In this document: one piece after another, positions 37,330 to 47,248 of the stretch
Numbering within the stretch: position 1 is the stretch's first letter
Layout: each line of letters begins with the position of its first letter
Source of the DNA: Alteromonas marina
GTDB lineage: Bacteria > Pseudomonadota > Gammaproteobacteria > Enterobacterales > Alteromonadaceae
Reading direction: 5' to 3'
Length of the DNA: 64,000 bases
Assembly: GCF_000808575.1 (NCBI RefSeq)
Contig: NZ_JWLW01000005.1
Coordinates: forward strand, 45,110-109,109
Notes under the pieces: generated by a model
The model's input: the letters and a program-made list of their open reading frames with translations, nothing else
The model's database searches: none
Told to the model about the DNA's origin: nothing
Position numbers and translations under genes: made by a program

Positions 37330-37830
37330 ATGCAGGCTGAATATCGCGCAAGAGTGAGTATGAAAAATCCCGTTCATTTTCTTGCGCTAGGTTTTGGTAG
37401 TGGACTTATTCCTTTCATGCCGGGAACCTTTGGCTCACTTGCAGCATTACCGCTTCTTGTCGCGTGCAGCCAGATTACTATGATTTCCTTTATCGCGCTT
37501 ACGCTGATATTCTCAGTTGTAGGCATTTACCTGTGTGGCAAGACTGCTGACGATATGCAGGTTCATGATCACGGCTCTATTGTGTGGGATGAAATAGCGG
37601 GCATGTTTGTGACCTTTCTGTTTGTACCTATTTCAGCGTCCTCTTTACTTGTAGGCTTTGTTCTATTCAGGCTTTTCGATATCTTAAAGCCTTGGCCAAT
37701 AGGTATTATCGATAAGCGCTTACACGGCGGGACAGGCATTATGCTTGACGATCTCATAGCGGGAGCGATGGCGTGCGGTTGCCTGCATCTAATGATGGTG
37801 TTTTGGCCAGCAGCATTAGCTTTGTTCTAA
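37330..37830 (+). CDS. pgpA: Phosphatidylglycerophosphatase A
   Basis: A 166-residue membrane enzyme that dephosphorylates phosphatidylglycerol phosphate. Catalytic region FMPGTFGSLAALPLLV and IVWDEIAGMFVTFLFVP are intact, followed by further helices with FDILKPWPIG and LDDLIAGAMACG. AGGAAG precedes the ATG. It is the last gene of the ribD-to-pgpA run, before a shared terminator. Confidence 0.94.
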   Translation: MQAEYRARVSMKNPVHFLALGFGSGLIPFMPGTFGSLAALPLLVACSQITMISFIALTLIFSVVGIYLCGKTADDMQVHDHGSIVWDEIAGMFVTFLFVPISASSLLVGFVLFRLFDILKPWPIGIIDKRLHGGTGIMLDDLIAGAMACGCLHLMMVFWPAALALF

Positions 37831-37910
37831 TTCTTAGCGAAGAATACTCGCCCCTATTTTGGTAGACTTACCTCAAAGGAAACCAGTTGACGGTGAGCAA
37901 ACTATTTACG

Positions 37911-37938
37911 AAAAAGCCCGCAAAATAGCGGGCTTTTT
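37911..37938. terminator. Bidirectional terminator, pgpA / dxs
   Basis: Perfect 11-base arms AAAAAGCCCGC and GCGGGCTTTTT with a 6-base loop. T-runs on both strands serve the convergent pgpA and dxs. Confidence 0.93.
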
Positions 37939-37967
37939 AATGTTTTAGCGGTAGCTTTTAAGCTTAA

Positions 37968-39848
37968 TTAATTAGCGCTTAAACTACCAGCTGCAGCAAT
38001 AATGCCCTCAGCATCCAAACCGTGCTCTTTGTACATTTCCTGCTGAGTGCCTTGCAATATAAAGCTATCAGGCAGTCCTAACATCTTCACCGCTTTTAAT
38101 ACGCCATTTTGTTGCAAGTGTTCTAGTACGGCACTACCAGCACCGCCCATAATACAACCGTCTTCCAGCGTGATAAGCGCGCTGTGTTCACTGGCTGCTT
38201 TTAATACTGCGTCGCCGTCTAACGGCTTAATGAAACGCATGTCGATAACGGTGGCGTCAATCGCTTCTGCAGCTTCAAGCGCGTAGGGCAGTAGGCAGCC
38301 AAAGTTTAGAATGGCGATACTTTCAGACTCGCCTTTTGATGATTCACGAACCGTACGAGATTTACCAATCTCAAGTTCTGTCATGGCTTCGTCAGGCGTT
38401 ACACCCATGCCAGCACCACGGGGGTAACGAACAGCAGCTGGTTTTTGTAGCTTGTGACCCGTATAGAGCATTTGACGACATTCATTTTCATCTGAAGGAG
38501 CCATAACCACCATATTCGGAATACAGCGAAGGAAAGCGATATCAAAAGCCCCTTGGTGAGTAGGGCCATCTGCGCCAACAATACCGGCTCTATCAATGGC
38601 AAACAATACGGGTAAGTCTTGAATCGCCACATCGTGAATGAGCTGGTCGTAGGCGCGCTGCAGGAACGACGAATAAATGGCAACAACCGCATTCATACCG
38701 TCTTTGGCAAGGCCTGCACCAAAGGTCACCGCGTGCTGTTCGGCAATCGCAACATCGAAATACTGTTCAGGGAAACGCTGAGAAAACTCAACCATACCTG
38801 ATCCTTCACGCATGGCTGGCGTCACTGCCATAAGCTTAGGGTCTTGTGCGGCCATATCACACAGCCATTTCCCAAAGATTGCCGAGTAGGTAGGGGCTGA
38901 AGGCTTAGACTTGGGTAAGGCGTTATCTGCCGGGTTGAATTTAGGTACCGCGTGAAACTTGATAGGGTCTTCTTCAGCAACCGCGTAGCCTTTACCTTTC
39001 TTGGTGACTACGTGAAGCAGCTGCGGGCCGTCAAACTTGCGCATATTGCGCAGCGTATCGACAACACCATTAACGTCGTGGCCGTCGATAGGGCCAATGT
39101 AGTTAAAGCCAAGCTCTTCAAATATCGTGCCCGGAACAACCATGCCTTTAATATGTTCTTCTGCACGGCTGGCAAACTCTTTAATTGGAGGCACGTTGCT
39201 TAATAGCTTTTTGCCGCCGTCACGTATAGAGTTGAAAAAGTTACCGGTGAGCAAGCGAGCTAAGTGACTGTTTAACGCACCTACGTTTTCAGAAATAGAC
39301 ATTTCGTTGTCGTTAAGTACAACTACCATGTCTTTCTTGATATCACCGGCGTGATTAAGGGCTTCAAAGGCCATACCAGCGGTCATTGCACCGTCGCCAA
39401 TTACCGCTACAACCTTTCTGTTTTTGCCTTCTTTTTCGGCAGCCACAGCCATGCCCAGCCCTGCACTAATCGATGTAGACGAATGACCAACTGCAAAGGT
39501 GTCGTAATCGCTCTCAGGCGGCCATGGGAAAGGGTGTAGACCATTCTTTTGACGAATGGTGCTCATGCGCTCTGCGCGGCCTGTTAGAATTTTGTGAGGA
39601 TAGGCTTGATGGCCTACGTCCCATAGCAAGCGGTCAAATGGCGTGTTATACACATAGTGCAGTGCCACTGTTAACTCTACAGTGCCTAAGCCAGAAGCAA
39701 AATGCCCGCTGGTTTGGCTTACGCTGTTAAGTAAATATTCACGTAATTCGTCGGCAAGCTCGCGTAATTTGTCTTGGGGCAACTGCCTCAATTTTTCAGG
39801 TGTTTGCGCAAGCGCAAGCGTTGGGTAATGTTGGAGATCTAAACTCAT
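37968..39848 (-). CDS. dxs: 1-deoxy-D-xylulose-5-phosphate synthase
   Basis: A 626-residue thiamine-diphosphate enzyme, the entry step of the MEP isoprenoid pathway. The cofactor motif [18 protein letters not shown]...NDN is near residue 150. The transketolase-like central domain has [18 protein letters not shown] and [16 protein letters not shown]. The length is standard. It is last in the xseB-ispA-dxs operon, 32 bases after ispA. Confidence 0.97.
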   Translation of the reverse strand: MSLDLQHYPTLALAQTPEKLRQLPQDKLRELADELREYLLNSVSQTSGHFASGLGTVELTVALHYVYNTPFDRLLWDVGHQAYPHKILTGRAERMSTIRQKNGLHPFPWPPESDYDTFAVGHSSTSISAGLGMAVAAEKEGKNRKVVAVIGDGAMTAGMAFEALNHAGDIKKDMVVVLNDNEMSISENVGALNSHLARLLTGNFFNSIRDGGKKLLSNVPPIKEFASRAEEHIKGMVVPGTIFEELGFNYIGPIDGHDVNGVVDTLRNMRKFDGPQLLHVVTKKGKGYAVAEEDPIKFHAVPKFNPADNALPKSKPSAPTYSAIFGKWLCDMAAQDPKLMAVTPAMREGSGMVEFSQRFPEQYFDVAIAEQHAVTFGAGLAKDGMNAVVAIYSSFLQRAYDQLIHDVAIQDLPVLFAIDRAGIVGADGPTHQGAFDIAFLRCIPNMVVMAPSDENECRQMLYTGHKLQKPAAVRYPRGAGMGVTPDEAMTELEIGKSRTVRESSKGESESIAILNFGCLLPYALEAAEAIDATVIDMRFIKPLDGDAVLKAASEHSALITLEDGCIMGGAGSAVLEHLQQNGVLKAVKMLGLPDSFILQGTQQEMYKEHGLDAEGIIAAAGSLSAN

Positions 39849-39880
39849 GTACTTATTATCTTTTTCAACATGGCGCGTGG

Positions 39881-40771
39881 CTAATGGTCGCGTTTTACCA
39901 AAAGCTCGCTAAACGCAATTAAACTGTCAGTATTGTAGGGTAAACGCGCCAATGCTTGAAGTGCATTATTGTGAAGCATTTCTAATTCTTGTTTAGCGCC
40001 TGTAATACCAAGTTTGGCTGGAAAGGTATTTTTCCCTAACGCTTCGTCTGACCCCGCTGGCTTACCTAATTTTTCGCTACTGCCTTCCACATCTAAAATA
40101 TCGTCTTGAACTTGGAAAGCTAGCCCAATATCCGCGGCATAAGCCATTAAGTCAATTTTAGTTTGAGGCAGTAAGCCTTCACTAACAATGGCGACCATTT
40201 CTACGCAGGCTTTTAACAATGCACCGGTTTTCAATCTATGCAGCTGTTTTAGTTCTTCTAGCGAGATGGTTTTGCCGGTGCTGGCTAAATCGATAGCTTG
40301 CCCACCGCACATACCTATGTAACCCGCACTTTTTGCAAGTACAGACAGTAACTGGCTACGCTTTGTTTCAGCATACGTGCTTAATGGCGCATCGGCTAAC
40401 ACCGTGAATGCGAGGGCTTGCAGCGCGTCGCCAGCTAAAATAGCGGTAGCCTCATCAAAGGCGATATGGCAGGTTGGCATACCGCGGCGCAAGTCGTCGT
40501 CGTCCATGGCGGGTAAATCGTCGTGGACTAACGAGTAGGCATGCACACATTCAATGGCCATACTAATAGCCATTTGGTCTTTTTTGGGCACGTCTAGGGT
40601 GTTACCTACTACTTGAACAAGTAGTGGCCGCATCCGTTTACCGCCAGCCAATAAGGCGTGACGCATTGCGTCTTTCAAGCGCGGTGCGTAATCGGGTAAT
40701 TCGTCAATTAACGTAAGAAGAGATGCATCAGTTTGCTGTTTAACTAGTTGATGCAAAGCAGAAAAATTCAT
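39881..40771 (-). CDS. ispA: (2E,6E)-farnesyl diphosphate synthase
   Basis: A 296-residue trans-prenyltransferase. The first aspartate-rich motif is [16 protein letters not shown] and the second is FQVQDDILD, which is sufficient for farnesyl chain length. GGKRMRPLL binds substrate diphosphate. It makes the C15 precursor for ubiquinone and undecaprenyl carriers. It lies 29 bases after xseB. Confidence 0.96.
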   Translation of the reverse strand: MNFSALHQLVKQQTDASLLTLIDELPDYAPRLKDAMRHALLAGGKRMRPLLVQVVGNTLDVPKKDQMAISMAIECVHAYSLVHDDLPAMDDDDLRRGMPTCHIAFDEATAILAGDALQALAFTVLADAPLSTYAETKRSQLLSVLAKSAGYIGMCGGQAIDLASTGKTISLEELKQLHRLKTGALLKACVEMVAIVSEGLLPQTKIDLMAYAADIGLAFQVQDDILDVEGSSEKLGKPAGSDEALGKNTFPAKLGITGAKQELEMLHNNALQALARLPYNTDSLIAFSELLVKRDH

Positions 40772-40800
40772 AGATTGCCTGTTAGTTAAAAATGAACGAG

Positions 40801-41043
40801 TTACGGCTGTTCACTTTCAGGAAGAGTTTGAAGGGTTTCTTCGCCTTGTTCACTGAGTAGTATTTTTACTTTTTGTTCGGCGTTTTCGAGTGATTGCTGG
40901 CCTTGGCGAGACAGTGCAATACCGCGCTCAAATTTTTCTAGTGCTTTATTAAGAGGCAGATCACCGCTTTCCATTTCGTTAACGATAGCTTCTAGTTCTG
41001 ATAAAGTTTCTTCAAAAGACGCTGATGCTTTTTCTGTCGTCAT
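40801..41043 (-). CDS. xseB: Exodeoxyribonuclease VII small subunit
   Basis: An 80-residue protein, the family size, from the ATG at 41043. The frame stays open another 47 codons upstream, but the ATG start aligns with XseB ([35 protein letters not shown]). It forms ExoVII with XseA, encoded elsewhere. The tail is acidic. It is first in the xseB-ispA-dxs operon. Confidence 0.93.
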   Translation of the reverse strand: MTTEKASASFEETLSELEAIVNEMESGDLPLNKALEKFERGIALSRQGQQSLENAEQKVKILLSEQGEETLQTLPESEQP

Positions 41044-41445
41044 AAAAACACTCAATATAGTGGCCAAAATACGTATACCGCGCACATTAACCGAGGGCTG
41101 CACAAGGGTCAAATGGTTTGTCCGTATATCGCCTATATCACTGCGACATAGCTTTTTTTTCACGCAGTTGAGCAAACAGGACAAACAGAAACTGTGCTAT
41201 ATTCGTGTTGAGTAGTTATATTACTTTTAAATGTGAGGTGACAGCGTGTGCCTAACGTGAACACTATGAATGGGCAAACTCATCGTTTTTAAATGTCTTG
41301 AAAAATGCGGGGAGTTGTTAACGCGCTTCATAAAAAACAAATAAATGTGATATTTTTCAATAATGTCGTTTTAGTATTTCTATCTCTTGCCGATAGAATT
41401 ATTGTACATCAACAGCACTGTCTGCGCATAAATGGGGAAGAGTGA
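41044..41445. other. Intergenic region xseB / pomA
   Basis: About 400 bases. It holds divergent promoters, including the sigma-28-like site described separately. I found no further gene or strong hairpin. Confidence 0.5.
41370..41396 (+). promoter_or_regulatory. Sigma-28 (FliA)-like promoter of pomAB
   Basis: TTTAGTAT (41370-41377), 11 bases, then GCCGATAG (41389-41396). The -10 matches the flagellar consensus GCCGATAA in 7 of 8 positions and has the usual 11-base spacing. The -35 is weaker (5 of 8). It lies 49 bases before the pomA start. Confidence 0.55.
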
Positions 41446-42207
41446 GTGGATTTAGCAACCGTCATAGGTATGTTGGGCGCTATTGGTTTCATAGTTATGG
41501 CTATGATTCTAGGCGGCAGCTTAGGCATGTTCATCGACGTCCAATCAATATTAATTGTATTTGGTGGGACCTTGTTCGTTGTTTTGTCACAGTTTACTTT
41601 AGGTCAGTTCTTCGGTGCAGGTAAGATCGCTGGCAAAGCCTTCATGTTTAAGATTGAGTCGCCGGAAGAGCTGATTGAAAAAATCGTAGAGATGGCAGAT
41701 GCCGCGCGAAAAGGAGGCTTTCTCGCCTTAGAAGAGGCGGAAATCTCTAATGAGTTTATGCAGAAGGGCGTAGATATGTTGGTTGACGGCCATGATATAG
41801 AAGTGGTCAGAGAAACACTTGCTAAAGATATATCCATGACGTCAGAACGACACGATTTCGGCGCATCCTTTTTCAAAGGCATGGGCGATATTGCACCGGC
41901 TATGGGTATGATTGGAACCCTGATTGGTTTGGTTGCCATGCTATCAAACATGGATGACCCGAAAGCTATCGGTCCAGCAATGGCGGTAGCACTACTGACT
42001 ACCTTATATGGCGCTTTTTTCGCCAACGTTATTTGTTTGCCCATAGCGTTTAAATTGGCTGTACGGGCAGGGGAAGAGAAGCTCAATCAAAGTCTTGTTC
42101 TTGACGGTATTGTAGGCATCGCTGACGGTCAAAACCCGCGAGTTATTGAGGGGGTACTGAAAAACTATCTTGCCGCAAGTAAGCGTGGAAGCGCAGAGGA
42201 AGAGTAA
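41446..42207 (+). CDS. pomA: Flagellar motor stator protein PomA
   Basis: A 253-residue member of the MotA/TolQ/ExbB family with four transmembrane segments (1-24, 28-50, 150-170, 180-200). The N-terminus MDLATVIGMLGAIGFIVMAMILGGSL and the loop region resemble sodium-driven PomA rather than the proton MotA. It starts with GTG, with GGGGAAG close upstream. With PomB it forms the ion channel that powers the flagellum. It overlaps pomB by one base. Confidence 0.93.
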   Translation: MDLATVIGMLGAIGFIVMAMILGGSLGMFIDVQSILIVFGGTLFVVLSQFTLGQFFGAGKIAGKAFMFKIESPEELIEKIVEMADAARKGGFLALEEAEISNEFMQKGVDMLVDGHDIEVVRETLAKDISMTSERHDFGASFFKGMGDIAPAMGMIGTLIGLVAMLSNMDDPKAIGPAMAVALLTTLYGAFFANVICLPIAFKLAVRAGEEKLNQSLVLDGIVGIADGQNPRVIEGVLKNYLAASKRGSAEEE

Positions 42208-43136
42208 TGGCCGAAGAAGAATGCCCAAAATGCCCCCCCGAGGGGCTTCCAGCCTGGATGGGGACCTTCGCAGACTTGATGTCATTGCTAATGTGCTTTT
42301 TTGTACTTCTGCTTTCATTCTCAGAAATGGATGTGCTCAAATTTAAGCAAATCGCAGGCTCAATGAAATTTGCATTCGGTGTACAAAACAAAATTGAAGT
42401 AAAAGATATTCCAAAGGGTACCAGCGTTATAGCCATGGAGTTTCGCCCAGGTAAACCCGACCCAACACCAATTGAGTCCATTCAGCAGCAAACCACCGAA
42501 ATGACCCAGCAAATGCTAGAGTTTCAGGCGGGAAACGAAGATTCAGCGGGCGGCAGGCAAAAGCAGCGTGGCGAACAACGCGGCGGTCAGTCTCAACAAA
42601 CGGCTACTGAGTCATCTTCATCCGCTGAACAAAGCACTGACCAATCTCAAATGGCAGAGTTGATGAAAAAAGTGGCTCAACAATTAGAAAAGCAAATTTT
42701 AGACGGGTCGGTTGAGATGGAGTCGCTGGGGCAGCAGCTTACCATTAGAATTAGAGAAAATGGTTCGTTTTCCGCCGGCTCTGCTTTCTTACAGCCGCAG
42801 TTTCAGCCAATATTACGAAAAATTGGTGTGCTGTTAGCAAATGTACCCGGAGAAATTGAGATTTCTGGGCATAGCGATGGTCAGCATATTGCTAACGAAC
42901 TATACCGCTCAAACTGGGATTTATCATCACAACGTGCAGTAGCGGTGGCTGAAGCTATGCGGACAGCGCCTGGTTTTGATGAAAGCCGTATGTCTGTTGT
43001 AGGCAAAGCTGATACTAATCCTATTGTTGAGAATGCCACGACAGCGAGTGATAGAGCCAAGAATCGCCGAGTCGAAATTAATATAAACCAAGGCAAACCA
43101 ATGATATCCAAACCCATATCAGTGGTAGATGATTAA
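42207..43136 (+). CDS. pomB: Flagellar motor stator protein PomB
   Basis: A 309-residue MotB-family protein. The ion-binding Asp is D23 in LPAWMGTFADLMSLLMCFFVLLLSFSEMD, and the cysteine-containing N-terminus ECPKCPPEG is typical of PomB. A single helix is followed by a Gln/Ser-rich linker (about 90-150) and a C-terminal OmpA-like peptidoglycan-binding domain (about 180-300) containing ISGHSDGQ and ASDRAKNRRVEI. It anchors the stator to the cell wall. Confidence 0.94.
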   Translation: MAEEECPKCPPEGLPAWMGTFADLMSLLMCFFVLLLSFSEMDVLKFKQIAGSMKFAFGVQNKIEVKDIPKGTSVIAMEFRPGKPDPTPIESIQQQTTEMTQQMLEFQAGNEDSAGGRQKQRGEQRGGQSQQTATESSSSAEQSTDQSQMAELMKKVAQQLEKQILDGSVEMESLGQQLTIRIRENGSFSAGSAFLQPQFQPILRKIGVLLANVPGEIEISGHSDGQHIANELYRSNWDLSSQRAVAVAEAMRTAPGFDESRMSVVGKADTNPIVENATTASDRAKNRRVEININQGKPMISKPISVVDD

Positions 43137-43171
43137 GCGTCAACTTTTTCTAAACTAAGTACGCGCGAACA

Positions 43172-43205
43172 AAAAACGGTGCCTTCATAATGAGCACCGC
43201 TTTTT
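43172..43205. terminator. Bidirectional terminator, pomB / cfa-like gene
   Basis: CGGTGC (43177-43182) and GCACCG (43194-43199) flanked by an A-run on the left and a T-run on the right, which gives termination in both directions. Confidence 0.8.
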
Positions 43206-43252
43206 AGTTTTAAAACTCTAGCTTGTATTTGTTTACAAGTGAAATGCGTCCA

Positions 43253-44509
43253 TCAAACCCTGGCTAACTCTTCTCTGTACTGAGGTTTAGAAATAACAAG
43301 CTGAACAGTGCTAATGGTTCTCTCTAAAAAGCCACCTTCGCAATATTTAAGGTAGTAAGTCCACATACGCATAAAGCGCTCGTCATAACCGTCATTCAAC
43401 AATTCATCTTTAGCCGAGATAAATGCTTCATACCAATGATTGAGCGTTTTCGCATAGTCCACACCAATGTCGTGTAAGTCACGGATCATCATATTTGTGT
43501 ATTTTTTGAGATGAGCATTTAACTGGTATTGCGATGGTAAAAAACCACCCGGGAAAATGTATTTCTGTATGAAGTCTACGCTGTTTGAATAGCTGTCATA
43601 ACGCCTATCGTCAATAGTAATTGACTGAAGTAACATAAGGCCATCATCTTTCAGAAGTGACGAGCATTTTTCGAAGAAGTTACCTAAAAACTGCTTACCC
43701 ACAGCTTCGATCATTTCAATGGAAACCAATTTATCGAATTTACCTTCAAGTAAACGGTAGTCCTTTTTAAGCAAGGTAATCCTGTTTTCAAGCCCTTCTC
43801 GTGCGATCCAGTCTTTTGCCCAGGCGTGCTGCTCTTCTGAAATGGTAGTGGTGGTAACACTGCAACCATAATGTTTCGCAGCAAAAACGGCTAAGCCGCC
43901 CCACCCAGTACCAATCTCTAAAAGGTGGTCTTTTTCGGTCAGTTGTAACTTGTCACAAATGGCTTTTAGTTTGAAGTTCTGCGCTTCGTTGAGCGTCGCA
44001 TTCGGGTCAGGGTATATTGCTGATGAATACATCATTGTTGGGTCGAGAAAGCGAGTATAAAGCTTATTGCCCAAATCATAATGCGCTTCAATATTCTTTT
44101 TTGCTTGGTCTTTTGTATTTCGACGGGCAAAATGCTGAACTTTATTGATGGGCATGGTTAGCCACTTAAACTTATTTTCCCACTCATCAAGGGTGGGTAA
44201 GTTCCGAGCAAATACCCTTACCACAGCCGTCACATCGTCACTGTCCCATAGACCATCCATATATGCCTCGCCAGCGCCCACACTGCCGCCAAGTAACAAC
44301 CGTCGATAGGCCTGCACGTCTTTGATATTTACGGTAGCACGTAAATCGCTATTTTCTTCACCAAAACGTGCAATCTCGTCACCGTTTTCTTGAATTATCA
44401 GGCGACCAAAGGGGAGTTGGTTTAAACACTTTAGAAAAAGTGTTCTACAAGTTTTATCTACGAAAGAGACCTCTGAGGTGGTCAGTAGTACAGATTCACC
44501 GAAAGACAT
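43253..44509 (-). CDS. Cyclopropane-fatty-acid synthase-like methyltransferase
   Basis: A 418-residue SAM-dependent methyltransferase of the Cfa family. The SAM-binding motif is HLLEIGTGWGGLAVFAA, preceded by the family stretch IEAHYDLGNKLYTRFLDPTMMYSSAIY. It modifies double bonds of membrane phospholipid acyl chains. It is the last gene of a five-gene operon (NTF2-like, SDR, FAD enzyme, DUF1365, this) next to a ChrR-type sigma system. In Rhodobacter, a related methylase in the singlet-oxygen response starts furan fatty acid synthesis. It could be that type rather than a classical Cfa. Confidence 0.85.
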   Translation of the reverse strand: MSFGESVLLTTSEVSFVDKTCRTLFLKCLNQLPFGRLIIQENGDEIARFGEENSDLRATVNIKDVQAYRRLLLGGSVGAGEAYMDGLWDSDDVTAVVRVFARNLPTLDEWENKFKWLTMPINKVQHFARRNTKDQAKKNIEAHYDLGNKLYTRFLDPTMMYSSAIYPDPNATLNEAQNFKLKAICDKLQLTEKDHLLEIGTGWGGLAVFAAKHYGCSVTTTTISEEQHAWAKDWIAREGLENRITLLKKDYRLLEGKFDKLVSIEMIEAVGKQFLGNFFEKCSSLLKDDGLMLLQSITIDDRRYDSYSNSVDFIQKYIFPGGFLPSQYQLNAHLKKYTNMMIRDLHDIGVDYAKTLNHWYEAFISAKDELLNDGYDERFMRMWTYYLKYCEGGFLERTISTVQLVISKPQYREELARV

Positions 44510-44511
44510 TG

Positions 44512-45255
44512 TTATTGTTCCTGACTCTTTTCTGGGTGTGTATATAGTGGCGTTCGTTTCAGCAATAGCTTAAGCGCGTGCCAATAAATTCCGGCCACAG
44601 TTTTTATTGTCATACTGGGTATACGTTTAAGTGCGGCAGATAGATTCGCATTATCTAAAGTAAATTTAGTCAAATTAATCCCCGCGCTAAATTCTTTGTC
44701 TTCTCTTACGCAATCCATCGCTAAAGAAAGTCTAGACGAAGGCTGGGAAATCGACCATTTATAAGTCATATCCATGGGGTTGAAAGGCGAAACGTGAAAA
44801 GCCTTCGGCGTATCGGCTTGAGTGTCTAGGTTTACAAGATAGTGATGGCGCTCATTCCATGGAGTATTACTCACTTCAGCAAGCATATGAGTATATTTAC
44901 CCTCAACGTTGCGAAGGTAGTAAAAATTAACTGGGCTAAAATAAAGGCCCCACATGCGTAATTGGCCCAACATGAAAACGTCACCGTTAAGTGTTTTACC
45001 ACCGTTTAACTCGGTCATCCTTTCCAAAACCGCTTGTTTCAACGAAATGGACGGGTCGCCCAAATAATCCTCCCGCTTGAATCGAACTCTTGCTTTGCTA
45101 TGGGCGCTAAAATACGTCAGCGTATCTGATAGCGCGTTAAGTTCGTCGCTTTCGAGCTTTAACCAAAACAGGTAAATATCGTAGTCAAACTTGTGCTGGG
45201 TCGGCTTGAAACGTTGATGATATACCTTGCCTTTATATATCGCGCTTTCCATCAC
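44512..45255 (-). CDS. DUF1365-family protein
   Basis: A 247-residue protein recognisable by IYKGKVYHQRFKPTQHKFDYDIYLFWL at the start and LRMWGLYFSPVNFYYLRN in the middle. No enzymatic activity is proven for DUF1365. It is always found with the neighbouring FAD oxidoreductase and Cfa-like gene, so a role in the same lipid modification is inferred. It overlaps the FAD enzyme by 4 bases and lies 2 bases before the Cfa-like gene, implying tight coupling. Confidence 0.82.
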   Translation of the reverse strand: MMESAIYKGKVYHQRFKPTQHKFDYDIYLFWLKLESDELNALSDTLTYFSAHSKARVRFKREDYLGDPSISLKQAVLERMTELNGGKTLNGDVFMLGQLRMWGLYFSPVNFYYLRNVEGKYTHMLAEVSNTPWNERHHYLVNLDTQADTPKAFHVSPFNPMDMTYKWSISQPSSRLSLAMDCVREDKEFSAGINLTKFTLDNANLSAALKRIPSMTIKTVAGIYWHALKLLLKRTPLYTHPEKSQEQ

Positions 45256-46517
45256 AGGGCTTCACCAAAACGCGCACAAACGTCTAGTGCACTGGTAACG
45301 CCATCTTCATGAAAGCCGTTGTACCAGTAGGCTCCACAGAAATGTAAGTTATCTACGCCGCAAATCTCACTTCTACGTGACTGCGCTTCAACCATGCTGG
45401 CGCTGTACTGTGGGTGAGCATACTGAAAGCTTCGTAAAATACTGTTTTCGTCGATTTCAGGCGTATTATTCAGCGTTACGCAATAAGTATTCTCCGCTTC
45501 TAATCGCTGGAGAATATTCATATTGTAGGTCACAGAAGCGGGGCGGGTTTCCTCGCTTGCATCCTCTTTTAAGCTGTAGTTCCAACTTGCCCACGCCAGC
45601 TTTCTTTTGGGTAATTGGCCTGTGTCTTTGTGCATTACCACATCATTTTCTGCATAAGGAATATTGCCAAGAATATCTTTGTGCAGTGAAGTAGGGGATT
45701 GAATCATTTTTAACGCTTGGTCACTGTGACATGCAAACACTACATGATTGAAAGTCGCAACTGTACCGGATGAATCGGTAACTTCCCACTTGTCATCACG
45801 TTTGGCCACAGAAACTACAGCCGTAGATAATCTAATCTTAGACTCAAATGGCGCAATTAGTGGTGGAATGTATTGACTAGAGCCACCTTTAATAGTGAAC
45901 CACTGTGGTCGGTCGGTAATATTGAGCAGGCCATGGTTATTAAAAAACTGCAGGAAGAAGGTTAACGGAAACTTTCTCGTCTGTTCGAGGCTACTAGACC
46001 AAATTGCTGCGCACATAGGCAGTATGTAGTAGCGCGCGAAATCATCGCTTAGCCCTAATTCTTTAATAATATCTTCTAGCGTCAACGAGGACGTGTCACG
46101 CTTTTCCGCAACCATAGCTTTACACGCTTTATTAAACGCGAGTATGTCTTTTACTATGCGCCAAAACTTAGGTCGAAAAATATTGCGCCGCTGTGCGAAC
46201 AAACTATTTAGGTTATTGCCATTATATTCAAGGTTCGCTTTTTTACTCATCACAGAGAAGCTCATCTCTGTTGGCTGGTAGTCAACGTTTAACTGAGTAA
46301 TAAGCTTAATAAAGTTAGGGTAAGTCCAATCATTAAATACAATAAAGCCGGTATCAATATGATGGGTTTCACCATTATCCTTAATTTTTTTAGTAGCAGT
46401 ATGACCACCTATATAGTCGTTTGCTTCGTAAACTGTGATGTCGTGCTTTCTGTTAAGAAGGTATGCGCAGGTTAATCCTGAAATTCCTGTGCCTATGATG
46501 GCAATCTTATTATTCAT
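45252..46517 (-). CDS. NAD(P)/FAD-dependent oxidoreductase (amine-oxidase fold)
   Basis: A 421-residue flavoprotein. The FAD-binding motif KIAIIGTGISGLTCAYLL is at residues 4-21, YEANDYIGGHT follows, and the C-terminal FAD contact reads HFCGAYWYNGFHEDGVTSAL. The protein belongs to the amine-oxidase/desaturase-like fold. In Rhodobacter the equivalent gene acts as a fatty-acid desaturase in furan fatty acid formation, but I cannot prove the substrate here. Neighbours: DUF1365 (4-base overlap) and SDR (11-base gap). Confidence 0.83.
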   Translation of the reverse strand: MNNKIAIIGTGISGLTCAYLLNRKHDITVYEANDYIGGHTATKKIKDNGETHHIDTGFIVFNDWTYPNFIKLITQLNVDYQPTEMSFSVMSKKANLEYNGNNLNSLFAQRRNIFRPKFWRIVKDILAFNKACKAMVAEKRDTSSLTLEDIIKELGLSDDFARYYILPMCAAIWSSSLEQTRKFPLTFFLQFFNNHGLLNITDRPQWFTIKGGSSQYIPPLIAPFESKIRLSTAVVSVAKRDDKWEVTDSSGTVATFNHVVFACHSDQALKMIQSPTSLHKDILGNIPYAENDVVMHKDTGQLPKRKLAWASWNYSLKEDASEETRPASVTYNMNILQRLEAENTYCVTLNNTPEIDENSILRSFQYAHPQYSASMVEAQSRRSEICGVDNLHFCGAYWYNGFHEDGVTSALDVCARFGEAL

Positions 46518-46528
46518 TATTGTGTCTC

Positions 46529-47248
46529 TTATTGTTTTTCTCGCATAGACAACGATAGTCGCTTTTGAAGTGGCGTTGGCAAAATGTGCATAAAGCGCAG
46601 AATAAAGCCAAAGAATCGAGGGAAGAAAACGGTTTGCTTGTTACTTTCTATCCCTTTAAGCATAGCCTCGGCAGCTTCTTCTGCACTAATTTTCATTGGC
46701 ATTTCGAAGTCATTTTTATCGGTAAGGGGTGTTTCAACAAAACCTGGTGAGACGGCCTGTACTTTTACCCCTTTATGGTGAAGGTCGACTTCTAAAGATT
46801 TAGTAAAATAGTGAAGAGCAGCTTTGCTAGAGCCATAGGCTTGAGTTCGAGTGAAAGGTAATAGACGCGCCATACTGTCGACTATGACCAGTTTGTCGCC
46901 ATCTTTTAATCGTGGGAGAAGTGCGTTAACACAGTGAACTACGCCGAAGAAATTAGGCTCGAAAACGCGCCGGAACATGTCTGGCTCGAAATCCTCAAGG
47001 TCGACATATTCACAAGTACCAGCATTAAGTACAGCAATATCGAACTCAACATTTGCTAATGCTCGCTTTGTATCCTCTAAATCTGACACATCAAACTGGC
47101 AACCACTAATATTACTATATTTGCTAAGCTCATCGAGGGCTTCTTTGTTTCTTCCACACGCAATGACACTATACCCATTATGGGCACACTTGATTGCAAG
47201 TGCTTTCCCTATTCCAGATGTTGCGCCAGTAATTAAGATACTCTTCAT
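46529..47248 (-). CDS. Short-chain dehydrogenase/reductase
   Basis: A 239-residue classical SDR. The cofactor motif is ITGATSGIGKALA (4-18), NAG lies near residue 90, and the catalytic YGSSK motif near 150. The C-terminus is basic and amphipathic (FGFILRFMHILPTPLQKRLSLS), perhaps a membrane anchor. It overlaps the NTF2-like gene by 4 bases. The oxidised or reduced substrate is unknown; operon context suggests a lipid. Confidence 0.85.
   Translation of the reverse strand: MKSILITGATSGIGKALAIKCAHNGYSVIACGRNKEALDELSKYSNISGCQFDVSDLEDTKRALANVEFDIAVLNAGTCEYVDLEDFEPDMFRRVFEPNFFGVVHCVNALLPRLKDGDKLVIVDSMARLLPFTRTQAYGSSKAALHYFTKSLEVDLHHKGVKVQAVSPGFVETPLTDKNDFEMPMKISAEEAAEAMLKGIESNKQTVFFPRFFGFILRFMHILPTPLQKRLSLSMREKQ

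Noticed and set aside
41604..42086. Minus-strand open frame of 160 codons within pomA
   Set aside because: Antisense shadow of a conserved membrane protein gene, with biased composition typical of reverse frames.
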